Shown in pieces: positions 1 through 7,873 of a stretch of DNA of 46,018 nt. Below the pieces are notes generated by a model that was given only the letters and a program-made list of their open reading frames with translations, did no database searches and was not told the origin of the DNA. Position 1 is the stretch's first letter, and every line of letters begins with the position of its first letter. This DNA comes from an uncultured Geobacter sp. (GTDB lineage Bacteria > Desulfobacterota > Desulfuromonadia > Geobacterales > DSM-12255): contig CALMBF010000028.1 in the NCBI GenBank assembly GCA_937860145.1, positions 1 through 46,018 of the forward strand, written 5' to 3'. A program made the position numbers and the translations under genes.

Positions 1-731
1 CCCAGTCCACACCGCTGGTCAACGGCCAAAACTACTCCTGGTATGCGCGGGCGAAGAACGCGGGGGGCAATGGCCCATTGAGCACTTACAAGAGCTTCGC
101 GGTAGCGATTCTACCGGCAGCCCCCGCGTTGGTGTCGCCGTCGGGCACCATCAGCACCACCACGCCGACCTATACCTTCACCGCGGTGGCAGGTGCAACG
201 GGATACAGTGTCCGGTTGTGGTCCAACTCAGCCAATGCCAGCACCGACACGATATGGTTCACGCCGGCGGAAGCGGGGTGTCCCGACAACACCGGGACCT
301 GCAGCATTCCCCAGTCCACACCGCTGGTCAACGGCCAAAACTACTCCTGGTATGCGCGGGCGAAAAACGCGGGGGGCAATGGCCCATTGAGCACTTACAA
401 GAGCTTCGCGGTTGCGATTCTACCGGCAGCCCCCACGTTGGTGTCGCCGTCGGGCACCATCAGCACCACCACGCCGGCCTACACCTTCAATGCAGTAACA
501 GGTGCAACGGGCTATAGCGTGCGCTTGTGGTCCAACTCGGCCAATGCCAGCACCGACACGATATGGTTCACGCCGGCTGAAGCTGGGTGTCCCGACAACA
601 CCGGGACCTGCAGCATTCCTCAGGCAACGCCGCTGGTCAACGGCCAAAACTACTCCTGGTATGCGCGGGCGAAGAACGCGGGAGGCAATGGCCCATTGAG
701 CGCTTACAAGTCGTTCAGCGTCTATCCATAA
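1..731 (+). CDS. Secreted repeat protein, 3' end only (fibronectin III/Ig-like repeats)
   Basis: The reading frame is already open at the window edge, with its first full codon at position 3, so this is the C-terminal part of a larger protein. It consists of a partial unit followed by two almost identical units of 103 residues (309 bp each, starting at 111 and 420). Each unit begins with a PAAPxLVSPSGTI strand, contains GYSVRLWSNS and NYSWYARAKNAGG, and has one conserved cysteine pair around CPDNTGTC. Alternating hydrophobic and aromatic strands suggest a fibronectin-III or Ig-like surface module. The family is not recognised further. The protein ends directly after the last repeat with no anchor or sorting domain. 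It precedes a polysaccharide cluster, so a cell-surface location is plausible, but no signal peptide is visible in this window. Confidence 0.8.
   Translation, partial: QSTPLVNGQNYSWYARAKNAGGNGPLSTYKSFAVAILPAAPALVSPSGTISTTTPTYTFTAVAGATGYSVRLWSNSANASTDTIWFTPAEAGCPDNTGTCSIPQSTPLVNGQNYSWYARAKNAGGNGPLSTYKSFAVAILPAAPTLVSPSGTISTTTPAYTFNAVTGATGYSVRLWSNSANASTDTIWFTPAEAGCPDNTGTCSIPQATPLVNGQNYSWYARAKNAGGNGPLSAYKSFSVYP
111..728 (+). repeat. Two tandem 309-bp coding repeats plus a partial upstream copy
   Basis: Units run 111-419 and 420-728, and the end of another copy occupies 1-110. The copies differ by scattered substitutions only and keep the exact 103-codon period. Near-identity at the DNA level, including third positions, points to recent duplication or ongoing homogenisation. 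Copy number in the complete gene cannot be seen here. Confidence 0.9.
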
Positions 732-757
732 CTTTACTTTAAAATTCAACTGGCTTA

Positions 758-793
758 TCTTGTGGGATAACTGAATTCAGTTATCCCACAAGA
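758..793. terminator. 36-bp perfect palindrome after the repeat protein
   Basis: The 36 bp are perfectly self-complementary and centred on GAATTC, with no unpaired loop. The palindrome lies 27 bp after the upstream stop and 45 bp before the flippase start. It has no T-run on the plus side, so it may be a bidirectional or factor-assisted terminator, or a protein-binding or recombination site. The terminator label is tentative. Confidence 0.5.
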
Positions 794-837
794 GTTTCTC
801 GTCCAATATTTTTGCATGAGATTTCAGATCGTTACGC

Positions 838-2334
838 ATGTCCTTGCTTGATAGAACCATAGTAGCTGCAGCCTGGAATTATCTGGGTACGGGTGCACGT
901 ATAATCGGACAGCTGGTGGCACAGATAGTTCTAGCCCGTTTGATTGGTCCGCACCCCTTCGGAATCGTCGCACTCGCAATACTGCCGATTCTGTTCAGCT
1001 GCCTGATTGTTGATCTCGGTCTTGGGTCGGCACTGGTACAGCAACACAGTCTCACTCAAGACGAAGTCGGAGCTGCCTGGTCGCGGACGACCCTTATGGG
1101 GCTCATTGTAACAGCGGTGCTTTGCCTGGCGGCACATCCACTGTCGATGTTGCTGGGCACTTCCCAGATTGAACCAGTCATTCGATGGCTTTCTCCGGTT
1201 ACCCTGCTGTATGGACTGTCCGTCGTCCCAGTTGCCGCGCTGCGTCGTCAGCTCGACATGAAGAGGATACAGTTTTCCCAGTTGGGAGCATACCTTACCG
1301 GGTATGTGGGTGTTGGCGTTTTTACAGCATGGCTGGGCGCGGGGGTATGGGCACTGGTTGCTGCTTGGCTCACCTTTTATGCAATGGCATTTGTCCTGGC
1401 TCTGTATTTTTCGAGGCTAAAGCTCCGTTTCGGCTCACCGTTTCGCGGGACTGGGCAGTTGCATAATTTCGGCAAAAAAATCATGTACACGAACCTGTTA
1501 AACTGGGTCGTGGAAAATTTCGACAATCTAGCCGTTGGTAGATTTTTTGGCGCTCAATCGTTGGGGCTGTACGCCGTCTCGTACAATCTTACCCGGGCAC
1601 CGGCAAATCACATCGTGACCAGCCTGCAGGCGGCCCTATTTCCTGCAAGCGCCCGCATGCAGGACAATGCAGCAAACCTGCAACGCGGCTATCTTGCAGT
1701 CGTCTCGGCCATCTCGCTTCTGGCCATTCCAGTGTTTCTCTCCATGGCAGCCGTGTCACAAACGCTTGTTCTTGCATTGTTCGGGGACCAGTGGGAGGGG
1801 GCTTCGGGTATTGTCGCGCCCCTCGCCATAGCCATGATTTTTCATGTCATCATGGCTGTTTCCGGGCCGATACTGGCAGGGCAAGGACGCCCGGAAATCG
1901 AATTGCGTGTGCAGCTGTGGACCGGCCTGCTTTTCTTTGGTCTTCTCATCGCAGCGTCAACATCATCATTAACTGTGATTGCATGGAGTGTACTGGGAAT
2001 TTACGTCATTCGCATGGTTTGGTTGACAACCGCGCTTCTGAAATGCCTTATGATCACAGGCACGAGCTTTATGAGGGTTTTGTACGGCCCGGTGACGCTT
2101 GGCGTTGTTGTGGCTGGTGCAATCTGGGGGTTTGACAATCCATCAATGGAACCAAGTCATTCTTTTCGGCTGGCAGGAGACATTTTGCTGTCGGTCTCTG
2201 TCATGTCAATCCTGCTCCTCTGGAAGCCGACATATTTTCTTTCCGACGAGTTGCGAGAGGTTGCCTGTCGAGTGATCGACACTCATCCTTCTATTAAAGG
2301 CATTGGTCTATTGCGCCGGCTTGTCGTTTCTTGA
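838..2334 (+). CDS. Wzx-type polysaccharide flippase (MOP/PST family)
   Basis: This 498-residue protein is hydrophobic throughout and looks like 12-14 membrane helices. It begins with the typical MATE/PST N-terminus (SLLDRTIVAAAWNYLGTG, then LARLIGPHPFGIVAL). An ARxxGPxxFGIVALA-like stretch and a DLGLGSALVQ loop are characteristic of lipopolysaccharide or exopolysaccharide transporters of the oligosaccharide flippase superfamily. Such proteins move undecaprenyl-linked repeat units across the inner membrane. The gene opens a run of glycosyltransferase and acetyltransferase genes and a polymerase-like gene, which fits a Wzx/Wzy-dependent pathway. The ATG at 838 gives a complete first helix, although its ribosome binding site is weak. 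Substrate cannot be deduced. Confidence 0.88.
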   Translation: MSLLDRTIVAAAWNYLGTGARIIGQLVAQIVLARLIGPHPFGIVALAILPILFSCLIVDLGLGSALVQQHSLTQDEVGAAWSRTTLMGLIVTAVLCLAAHPLSMLLGTSQIEPVIRWLSPVTLLYGLSVVPVAALRRQLDMKRIQFSQLGAYLTGYVGVGVFTAWLGAGVWALVAAWLTFYAMAFVLALYFSRLKLRFGSPFRGTGQLHNFGKKIMYTNLLNWVVENFDNLAVGRFFGAQSLGLYAVSYNLTRAPANHIVTSLQAALFPASARMQDNAANLQRGYLAVVSAISLLAIPVFLSMAAVSQTLVLALFGDQWEGASGIVAPLAIAMIFHVIMAVSGPILAGQGRPEIELRVQLWTGLLFFGLLIAASTSSLTVIAWSVLGIYVIRMVWLTTALLKCLMITGTSFMRVLYGPVTLGVVVAGAIWGFDNPSMEPSHSFRLAGDILLSVSVMSILLLWKPTYFLSDELREVACRVIDTHPSIKGIGLLRRLVVS

Positions 2335-2367
2335 GCGGACACGTAACTACTGCGTAAGCTGGTTTCC

Positions 2368-3660
2368 ATGAGAGTGCTGTGGCTGACACATATTCTTTTG
2401 CCCGAATTCGCCGAACACCTCGGGTTCGCGCCTAATCCGAGCGGCGGATGGGTACAGGCTCTGGCCGGCGCCTTCTCTCGCTGTGAGGGGGTTGAACTTG
2501 CCGTGGCAGTCAACCTGCCACGCGTTGATCCCCAGAAGGTAACCCTCGGGGGAATTCGGTATTATTCGGTACCAACAGGCCGCGTTCCTGCTCGCTGTAA
2601 CGCATTGCCCAAGCAGTTGGTCCGCCATTATCAAAGTGTCATAGATGATTTCAAGCCGGATATCGTCCATATCCATGGCACGGAAAATTTCCATGGGTTA
2701 TTAAGCGGTGACAGTCTTATCAAGGTCCCGACGGTCATATCAATCCAAGGAATTTTGGATATATGTTGCCAAGAGTACTACGGCAACCTGACATGGAAAG
2801 ACATATGGACCAAACGAACTTTGCGAGATTGGGTTCGGATTGATGGCCTTTTTGAGCAAAAATTGAAGATGGAACGTCGTGCTGTAATCGAACGAAAAGT
2901 ATTCGCATCAAACAAGTACTTCATTGGACGCACAACATGGGACAAGACACAAACTGAGCGGCTAAACCCGGAGGCCACGTATTACCATTGTGATGAATTG
3001 ATACGCCCGGCTTTTTATGCCAAAGAATGGCAGTCGGAAAGAATCAATCGCCATACGATCTTTTCATCTTCAGCGTCTTATCCACTCAAAGGCTTTCATG
3101 TCCTTGTACGGGCAGCGGCAATTCTGAAAAATGAATTTCCAGACATCCTGATCAGAGTACCACTGGCGTCGTTTTACCCGCACCTGTCTGGCATTGGCAA
3201 ACTCAGGAAGAATTGTCGCTCGACCGGTTATGCAAGGTATCTAACCGATCTGATCCTGTCAGAAAGAATGGAGAATCACGTCGAGCCGCTGGGTAAACTC
3301 GGTGAGAGTGAGATGGCTGGCGAATTCGAGACGGCTCATGTTTTCGTGCTGCCATCTTTTATGGAAAACAGCCCAAACTCGCTTGGCGAGGCAATGATTG
3401 TCGGCACTCCTTCAGTTGTATCCGGTGTTGGCGGAGTGTTTTCGATGGTCGAAGATGAGGAGACTGCCTTGGTCTTTTCCGCTGGAAATGAAATAGCACT
3501 GGCCAAACAGATACGACGTCTGTTTTTAGATGACGATCTTGCCGTTCGGCTCTCTGGCGAAGCTAGAAAAGTGGCGGCAAAACGGCATGCGAAAAACGAC
3601 ATCCTGTCCCGAATGATGACAATCTACGAAGACGTGATCCGGAAAGAACGGCCTTTATGA
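2368..3660 (+). CDS. Glycosyltransferase family 4 (GT-B fold)
   Basis: The 430-residue protein starts with MRVLWLTHILLPE and an early glycine-rich GGWVQAL loop, as in GT4 enzymes that transfer a sugar from a nucleotide-sugar donor onto a lipid-linked acceptor. The C-terminal half carries the donor-site E-x7-E motif (Glu333 in MENSPNSLGE and Glu341), followed by GTPSVVSGVGG. Two Rossmann-like halves are separated near residue 220. No signal peptide or membrane helix is seen, so it should act at the cytoplasmic face. Its last four bases (ATGA) overlap the start of the acetyltransferase, implying translational coupling. Base composition begins to become AT-richer from here. Sugar and linkage are unknown. 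Confidence 0.87.
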   Translation: MRVLWLTHILLPEFAEHLGFAPNPSGGWVQALAGAFSRCEGVELAVAVNLPRVDPQKVTLGGIRYYSVPTGRVPARCNALPKQLVRHYQSVIDDFKPDIVHIHGTENFHGLLSGDSLIKVPTVISIQGILDICCQEYYGNLTWKDIWTKRTLRDWVRIDGLFEQKLKMERRAVIERKVFASNKYFIGRTTWDKTQTERLNPEATYYHCDELIRPAFYAKEWQSERINRHTIFSSSASYPLKGFHVLVRAAAILKNEFPDILIRVPLASFYPHLSGIGKLRKNCRSTGYARYLTDLILSERMENHVEPLGKLGESEMAGEFETAHVFVLPSFMENSPNSLGEAMIVGTPSVVSGVGGVFSMVEDEETALVFSAGNEIALAKQIRRLFLDDDLAVRLSGEARKVAAKRHAKNDILSRMMTIYEDVIRKERPL

Positions 3661-4250
3661 TCAGACGTGTTTACTATAAGTTGCTGCAAATCTGGTGGAG
3701 CATTTCTGTTCCTTTCCGTTTACGTGCCTTGGGAGTGCGTCTCGGCAACGGTGTTCAGTTTTTGGGGATGCCCATAGTGAGTATGTCGCGCGGTTCTACG
3801 ATACAAATCGGTGATCGTGTTGTTCTCTGCTCAGATAGCAGGTTTACGGCGTTGGGAGTCAATCATCCGGTAGTGTTGAGGACCTTGAGACAAGGCGCCG
3901 AGATAGTCATTGGTGACGATACCGGAATCAGTGGAGGTACTATTTGTGCTGCGGAGAGAGTAACCATCGGTAAGGAGTGTATGTTTGGTGCAAACGTTAC
4001 CATAGCGGATACTGATTTTCATGCACTCAAGCCTGAGGGCCGCAGGTTTAATAATAATATTCAGGATATTGGCGCATCGCCAGTTACAATCGGTCAGAAC
4101 GTATTTATTGGCACTGGTGCAGCAGTATTAAAAGGGGTGAAGATAGGTAATAACAGCGTAATCGGAGCATTTGCTATTGTGACAAGAGATGTATCATCCG
4201 GGACAATTGCAGGTGGTAATCCAGCAAAGTTTATAAAAAACTTACAATAA
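3657..4250 (+). CDS. Left-handed beta-helix acyl/acetyltransferase
   Basis: This 197-residue protein has an amphipathic N-terminus and then repeated hexapeptides of the [LIV]-G-x4 type from about residue 40 to the end (IQIGDRVVL, IVIGDDTGI, VTIGKECMF, VTIGQNVFI, VKIGNNSVI). It ends in the GGNPAKFIK signature of WcaF/WbbJ/maltose-O-acetyltransferase-like enzymes. The family transfers acetyl from acetyl-CoA to sugar hydroxyls. The likely catalytic histidine lies in ADTDFHAL. It overlaps the preceding glycosyltransferase by ATGA. In this cluster it most likely decorates the repeat unit; serine acetyltransferase activity is unlikely given the neighbours. Confidence 0.87.
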   Translation: MIRRVYYKLLQIWWSISVPFRLRALGVRLGNGVQFLGMPIVSMSRGSTIQIGDRVVLCSDSRFTALGVNHPVVLRTLRQGAEIVIGDDTGISGGTICAAERVTIGKECMFGANVTIADTDFHALKPEGRRFNNNIQDIGASPVTIGQNVFIGTGAAVLKGVKIGNNSVIGAFAIVTRDVSSGTIAGGNPAKFIKNLQ

Positions 4251-4276
4251 ATTGACTCAAAATATGACTATGATTT

Positions 4277-5497
4277 ATGAATAACAATAAGTTTTATTTT
4301 TTTCTTACGTTTTGGGTAATTGCCATTTCCGGCAATCCTGCAATTAATGTACTCGGTAAAGAATTTGTACTAATCTTATCAGTAACATTATTTATCATCA
4401 TATGGGCCGTTAGACCTAATAAATTGACCTCTGAAGACAAAGTGATTGTTGGTACTTTTGTGCTGTTAGTTGCACTCCATGCCATTATATTCGGAACACT
4501 TGTTGTCTCAGCATCTTTGGGTTTTTTGATTAAACTTGTCATCGCTTTATTATCTATTAGGTTGATACCGGAATTTTCAAGACGCTATGTTTCTGTAATA
4601 TATCTTCTTTCAATTATCAGCCTTGTTTTTTTCATCCCTCTTTCATTCGGGGTGAACATGCAAGAGCTGATGGCAGAAATGCGACTTCCTGTTAATGATC
4701 ATTTTCATATTGGGATATATAACTTACGAGAAGAATTTGACGGATCCATCCGGAACATGGGAATGTTTTGGGAACCTGGAGCTTTTGCCGGCTATCTCAT
4801 TCTGGCACTTTTTTTTCTGATCCGTGACAGGAATTACCATACAGTACTATCAACGAAAGGGTTGGTAATTATTGTAACATTGCTATCGACGCAATCTACT
4901 ACCGGGTATGTTGCATTTATGGTGCTCGTGATCTTATATTCTTTCGAAGCAAACTGGATGAGAAGCAGGTTTGGAAAGTGGATACTTATACCGTTATTCC
5001 CAATTGTATTTATTAGCTTTTCTCTTGTAATTTTTAGTCAAGCCTCCTTTCTTAGTGAAAAAATAACGAACCAGATCAAATCCGCAAGTTATCGTGAAGA
5101 TGCCAGCCGAATCAATCGATTCGGAAATTTTTTATACGACGTAGAATGGATTGCTGAAAGGCCGATAATAGGCTGGAGTGCAAATCCGGAAACACGTGCA
5201 TCTAGCAATCCTGAAGTGCTCGATCTGGTAGCCGGACAAGGAAATGGCTTGACCGGTTTCACGGTCAGATTCGGGCTGATCGGCTTGATTCTGTTCCTTG
5301 GCCTATTCGCTAATAATACTCGACGCATAGCTGGTGCACGCATTGCAGCCTTTGGTGGTGGAGTTGTGTGCATCCTTCTAACGGGAGAACAATTTCTGAA
5401 TTTCCCCATATTTCTGACACTCATGTTTCTACCCCACGGGATTGAGACCTTGTCGAGATCACATTCGACAAGCCAGATTATCACCGTTAGCCCATGA
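4277..5497 (+). CDS. Wzy-like O-antigen/EPS polymerase (polytopic membrane protein)
   Basis: The 406-residue protein has about ten hydrophobic segments and a larger periplasmic loop around residues 130-160 that contains NMGMFWEPGAFAGYLIL. A short motif of this kind (FxEPGxxG) is often seen in Wzy/O-antigen-ligase-type proteins. A second hydrophilic stretch near residues 255-325 contains SRINRFGNFLYDVEWI. Wzy proteins join lipid-linked repeat units in the periplasm and diverge strongly, so the call rests on topology, this motif and location beside Wzx and glycosyltransferases. The gene is the most AT-rich of the window, as polymerase genes often are. An O-antigen ligase is the main alternative. 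Confidence 0.75.
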   Translation: MNNNKFYFFLTFWVIAISGNPAINVLGKEFVLILSVTLFIIIWAVRPNKLTSEDKVIVGTFVLLVALHAIIFGTLVVSASLGFLIKLVIALLSIRLIPEFSRRYVSVIYLLSIISLVFFIPLSFGVNMQELMAEMRLPVNDHFHIGIYNLREEFDGSIRNMGMFWEPGAFAGYLILALFFLIRDRNYHTVLSTKGLVIIVTLLSTQSTTGYVAFMVLVILYSFEANWMRSRFGKWILIPLFPIVFISFSLVIFSQASFLSEKITNQIKSASYREDASRINRFGNFLYDVEWIAERPIIGWSANPETRASSNPEVLDLVAGQGNGLTGFTVRFGLIGLILFLGLFANNTRRIAGARIAAFGGGVVCILLTGEQFLNFPIFLTLMFLPHGIETLSRSHSTSQIITVSP

Positions 5498-5515
5498 AGC
5501 AGACTGGATCTTAAT

Positions 5516-6361
5516 TTGAAAATCGCAACGCTGCTTACCTGCCATAACAGAAAGAAACAGACCCTTGCCTGTCTTGAGGCACTATACCAAAATCGACTGC
5601 CAAGAGAATCCACGCTCGATGTTTTCTTGGTCGATGATGGCAGTACGGATGGCACAGAGCAAGCTGTGCGTGATCTCTATCCCCAGGTCAACGTCATAAC
5701 AGGAGATGGCAAATTATACTGGAATGGTGGCATGCGTGTTGCCTTTGCCGCAGCTCTTGAAAAAGGGTTCGATTATTACTTGTGGCTAAATGACGACACA
5801 CTCCTCAAACCTGAAGCCATTCATGAAATGCTTGAGACTGCCCCCAAAGACATGGGGATAATTGTCGGTTCCTGCCAAGATCCGGTTACAGGGACTTGGA
5901 CCTATGGTGGAAGGTCAACACCGCACGGCGGAAAATCACTTACCGGGACCCCTGTTATCCCAAGTAACGCGCCACAGAGATGTCAGCAGATGAACGGAAA
6001 TGTTGTTCTGGTTCCTCACACCGTTGTTGAAAGAATCGGCATTCTTTCAGAAAAATATACTCATGCGATCGGCGATTTCGATTATGGATTCAGAGCGCTG
6101 GATGCGGGCATTTCCTTGATCATCCCCCCACATTATCAGGCAACCTGCTCTGCAAATCCGCTATCCGAGTGGTGTAATCCTGCTACTCCGTTGCGTAAGC
6201 GCCTTGCGTTGTTCATCGACCCCAAGGGCATCAACTTCCCCGAATTCATGGTGTTCTGCTATAGGCACTTCGGAATAAAGTGCATTTTGACCGGCAGCAA
6301 AGTCTTAATCAGGTTGTTCCTCCCCAGACTATGGCTAAAGAAAGCCGGGAACCGAGCATGA
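5516..6361 (+). CDS. Glycosyltransferase family 2 (GT-A fold)
   Basis: This 281-residue enzyme starts MKIATLLTCHNRKKQTL, the classical GT2 N-terminus, followed by LVDDGSTDGT (residues 39-47) for nucleotide binding. LWLNDDTLL (Asp93-Asp94) is the metal-coordinating DxD-type site. It resembles rhamnosyl/galactosyl transferases of O-antigen loci, which add a sugar from a nucleotide donor to the lipid-linked chain. The start is TTG at 5516, because no in-frame ATG gives the complete N-terminal strand. The end overlaps the next glycosyltransferase by ATGA at 6358-6361. Specificity cannot be inferred. Confidence 0.88.
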   Translation: MKIATLLTCHNRKKQTLACLEALYQNRLPRESTLDVFLVDDGSTDGTEQAVRDLYPQVNVITGDGKLYWNGGMRVAFAAALEKGFDYYLWLNDDTLLKPEAIHEMLETAPKDMGIIVGSCQDPVTGTWTYGGRSTPHGGKSLTGTPVIPSNAPQRCQQMNGNVVLVPHTVVERIGILSEKYTHAIGDFDYGFRALDAGISLIIPPHYQATCSANPLSEWCNPATPLRKRLALFIDPKGINFPEFMVFCYRHFGIKCILTGSKVLIRLFLPRLWLKKAGNRA

Positions 6362-7254
6362 AAGCGCCGATTGCGGTCATAATATTCAACCGGCCTGATC
6401 ATGCAGCTAAATTACGTGACTGTCTGCGTAGCGAAGAGTTTCGTGAACTATTTGTCATCTCGGATGGACCACGTCCAGATAAACCTGGTGAACGCGAGCG
6501 GGTAGACGCGTGTCGGGAGATCTTCAGAGATTGGCCTGGTACCGTACATTATAATTTTGCTGAAACAAACATGGGCTGCAAAGCCCGAGTCTCTTCAGGC
6601 CTCGACTGGGTTTTTGCACATGCCGACCGTGTAATTATACTTGAGGATGACCTCCTCCCTCTGCCTAGATTCTTTACTTATTGTGATGAGATGTTGGAGG
6701 CATATTCGGATTGTAAAGAGATTATGTCTGTCTGCGGTACCAAAGTATATCCTGGCGATTGTCTAGACATGGATATTTACTTTTCAATGTATGCCAACTC
6801 TTGGGGGTGGGCAACATGGAATAGAGCGTGGGCTTCATATAATGACAAATTTGAGTTATCGTTCACTCCTTTTATTGCCAAACTGCAAAAACGGCTTGGA
6901 TCATACCGCGCTGCTATATATTGGTATATACGTATTCGGCAAGTAATAAACGGCACAAAAAGCTCTTGGTTTTATTGCTGGAACATCAACTGCGTTCTTA
7001 AAGAGGGCTTACACATATATCCCGGATCAAATTTGATTGTAAATCATGGTTTTGGTGATCAATCAACGCACACTGCGAAGCAAGAGACTTATATGCCCAT
7101 AACATATGGAGACCCCTTGCCATTAAAAATTAAACTTCCTAAAAAAATTGAAATTTATAGAGTTGCAGACGAATGGATAGAAGACAATATTTACAGTAAG
7201 TCATTGCCGGTACGTATCATGTGGTTTTTGAAAAAGTTGCATATGTCAAAATAA
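6358..7254 (+). CDS. Glycosyltransferase, GT-A type
   Basis: The frame is open upstream to 6280, but the ATG at 6358 is preferred. It overlaps the previous stop as ATGA and begins at MKAPIAVIIFNRPDH, the expected first beta strand. The resulting 299-residue protein has a nucleotide-binding start, an ISDGPRPDKPGE loop and IILEDDLLP with an EDD triad (residues 96-98) as probable metal site. It also has the aromatic NSWGWATWNRAW stretch typical of sugar-transferase-like proteins in EPS clusters. It probably acts in the cytoplasm on the lipid-linked repeat unit. The second half is AT-rich (about 6.9-7.25 kb). Donor and acceptor are unknown. Confidence 0.82.
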   Translation: MKAPIAVIIFNRPDHAAKLRDCLRSEEFRELFVISDGPRPDKPGERERVDACREIFRDWPGTVHYNFAETNMGCKARVSSGLDWVFAHADRVIILEDDLLPLPRFFTYCDEMLEAYSDCKEIMSVCGTKVYPGDCLDMDIYFSMYANSWGWATWNRAWASYNDKFELSFTPFIAKLQKRLGSYRAAIYWYIRIRQVINGTKSSWFYCWNINCVLKEGLHIYPGSNLIVNHGFGDQSTHTAKQETYMPITYGDPLPLKIKLPKKIEIYRVADEWIEDNIYSKSLPVRIMWFLKKLHMSK

Positions 7255-7290
7255 ATTGCATGGCAAGTTAACTCTATCGAGGAACCATAC

Positions 7291-7824
7291 ATGCTAAAGA
7301 AAATCTGGCAACTCATTTATCGATTATATGCAGTCAGAAAAAATGTCATAACCGGGGAGAATTTACATCTCGGAATTGGCACAATTCTGTGGGCTCCCAA
7401 TAGATTAATTATAGGCAATAACGTCTATATCGGGAAATATTGTGCGGTTGAGTGTGACGGCTCCATTGGCGATAACGTGATGCTTGCTAACCATGTTGGG
7501 CTGATTGGTCGCTACGACCACGATTATACCTGCGTAGGCAAACCTATAAGACTTGCACCGTGGATTGGCTCGCCCGATTATAATGGGCCGGGTAAGGGTT
7601 TGCAGGTAATCATTGAGGATGATGTATGGATTGGTTTTGGTGCTGTAGTGTTAACTGGTGTAAAGATTGGCAAAGGCGCTATTATCGCTGCAGGCTCTGT
7701 TGTAACAAAAGATATCGAACCATATTCGATTGTTGGTGGCAACCCTGCGAAGAAGATTACCGAGCGATTCATCAATAAAGACGATCTGGCACGACATGAG
7801 GCCATTCTCTACGGAATGCGTTAG
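7291..7824 (+). CDS. Left-handed beta-helix acetyltransferase (WbbJ/WcaF-like)
   Basis: This 177-residue protein is built of hexapeptide repeats ([39 protein letters not shown]). It finishes with [12 protein letters not shown], the common C-terminal signature of O-acetyltransferases. A GRYDHDYT loop offers the usual catalytic histidine. A GAGGAA-type ribosome binding site precedes the ATG at 7291 (gaggaaccatac). It is the second acetyltransferase of the cluster, suggesting the polymer is acetylated at two positions or on two sugars. It shares only the fold with the 3657-4250 enzyme, so they are not simple duplicates. Confidence 0.87.
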   Translation: MLKKIWQLIYRLYAVRKNVITGENLHLGIGTILWAPNRLIIGNNVYIGKYCAVECDGSIGDNVMLANHVGLIGRYDHDYTCVGKPIRLAPWIGSPDYNGPGKGLQVIIEDDVWIGFGAVVLTGVKIGKGAIIAAGSVVTKDIEPYSIVGGNPAKKITERFINKDDLARHEAILYGMR

Positions 7825-7873
7825 CCTCAAAGGAAAGTTCCTCGTTGGCATCAATGAGAAAAATTAAACCGTC

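Noticed and set aside
111-728. CRISPR-like repetition
   Set aside because: The 309-bp units are in-frame protein repeats without spacers.
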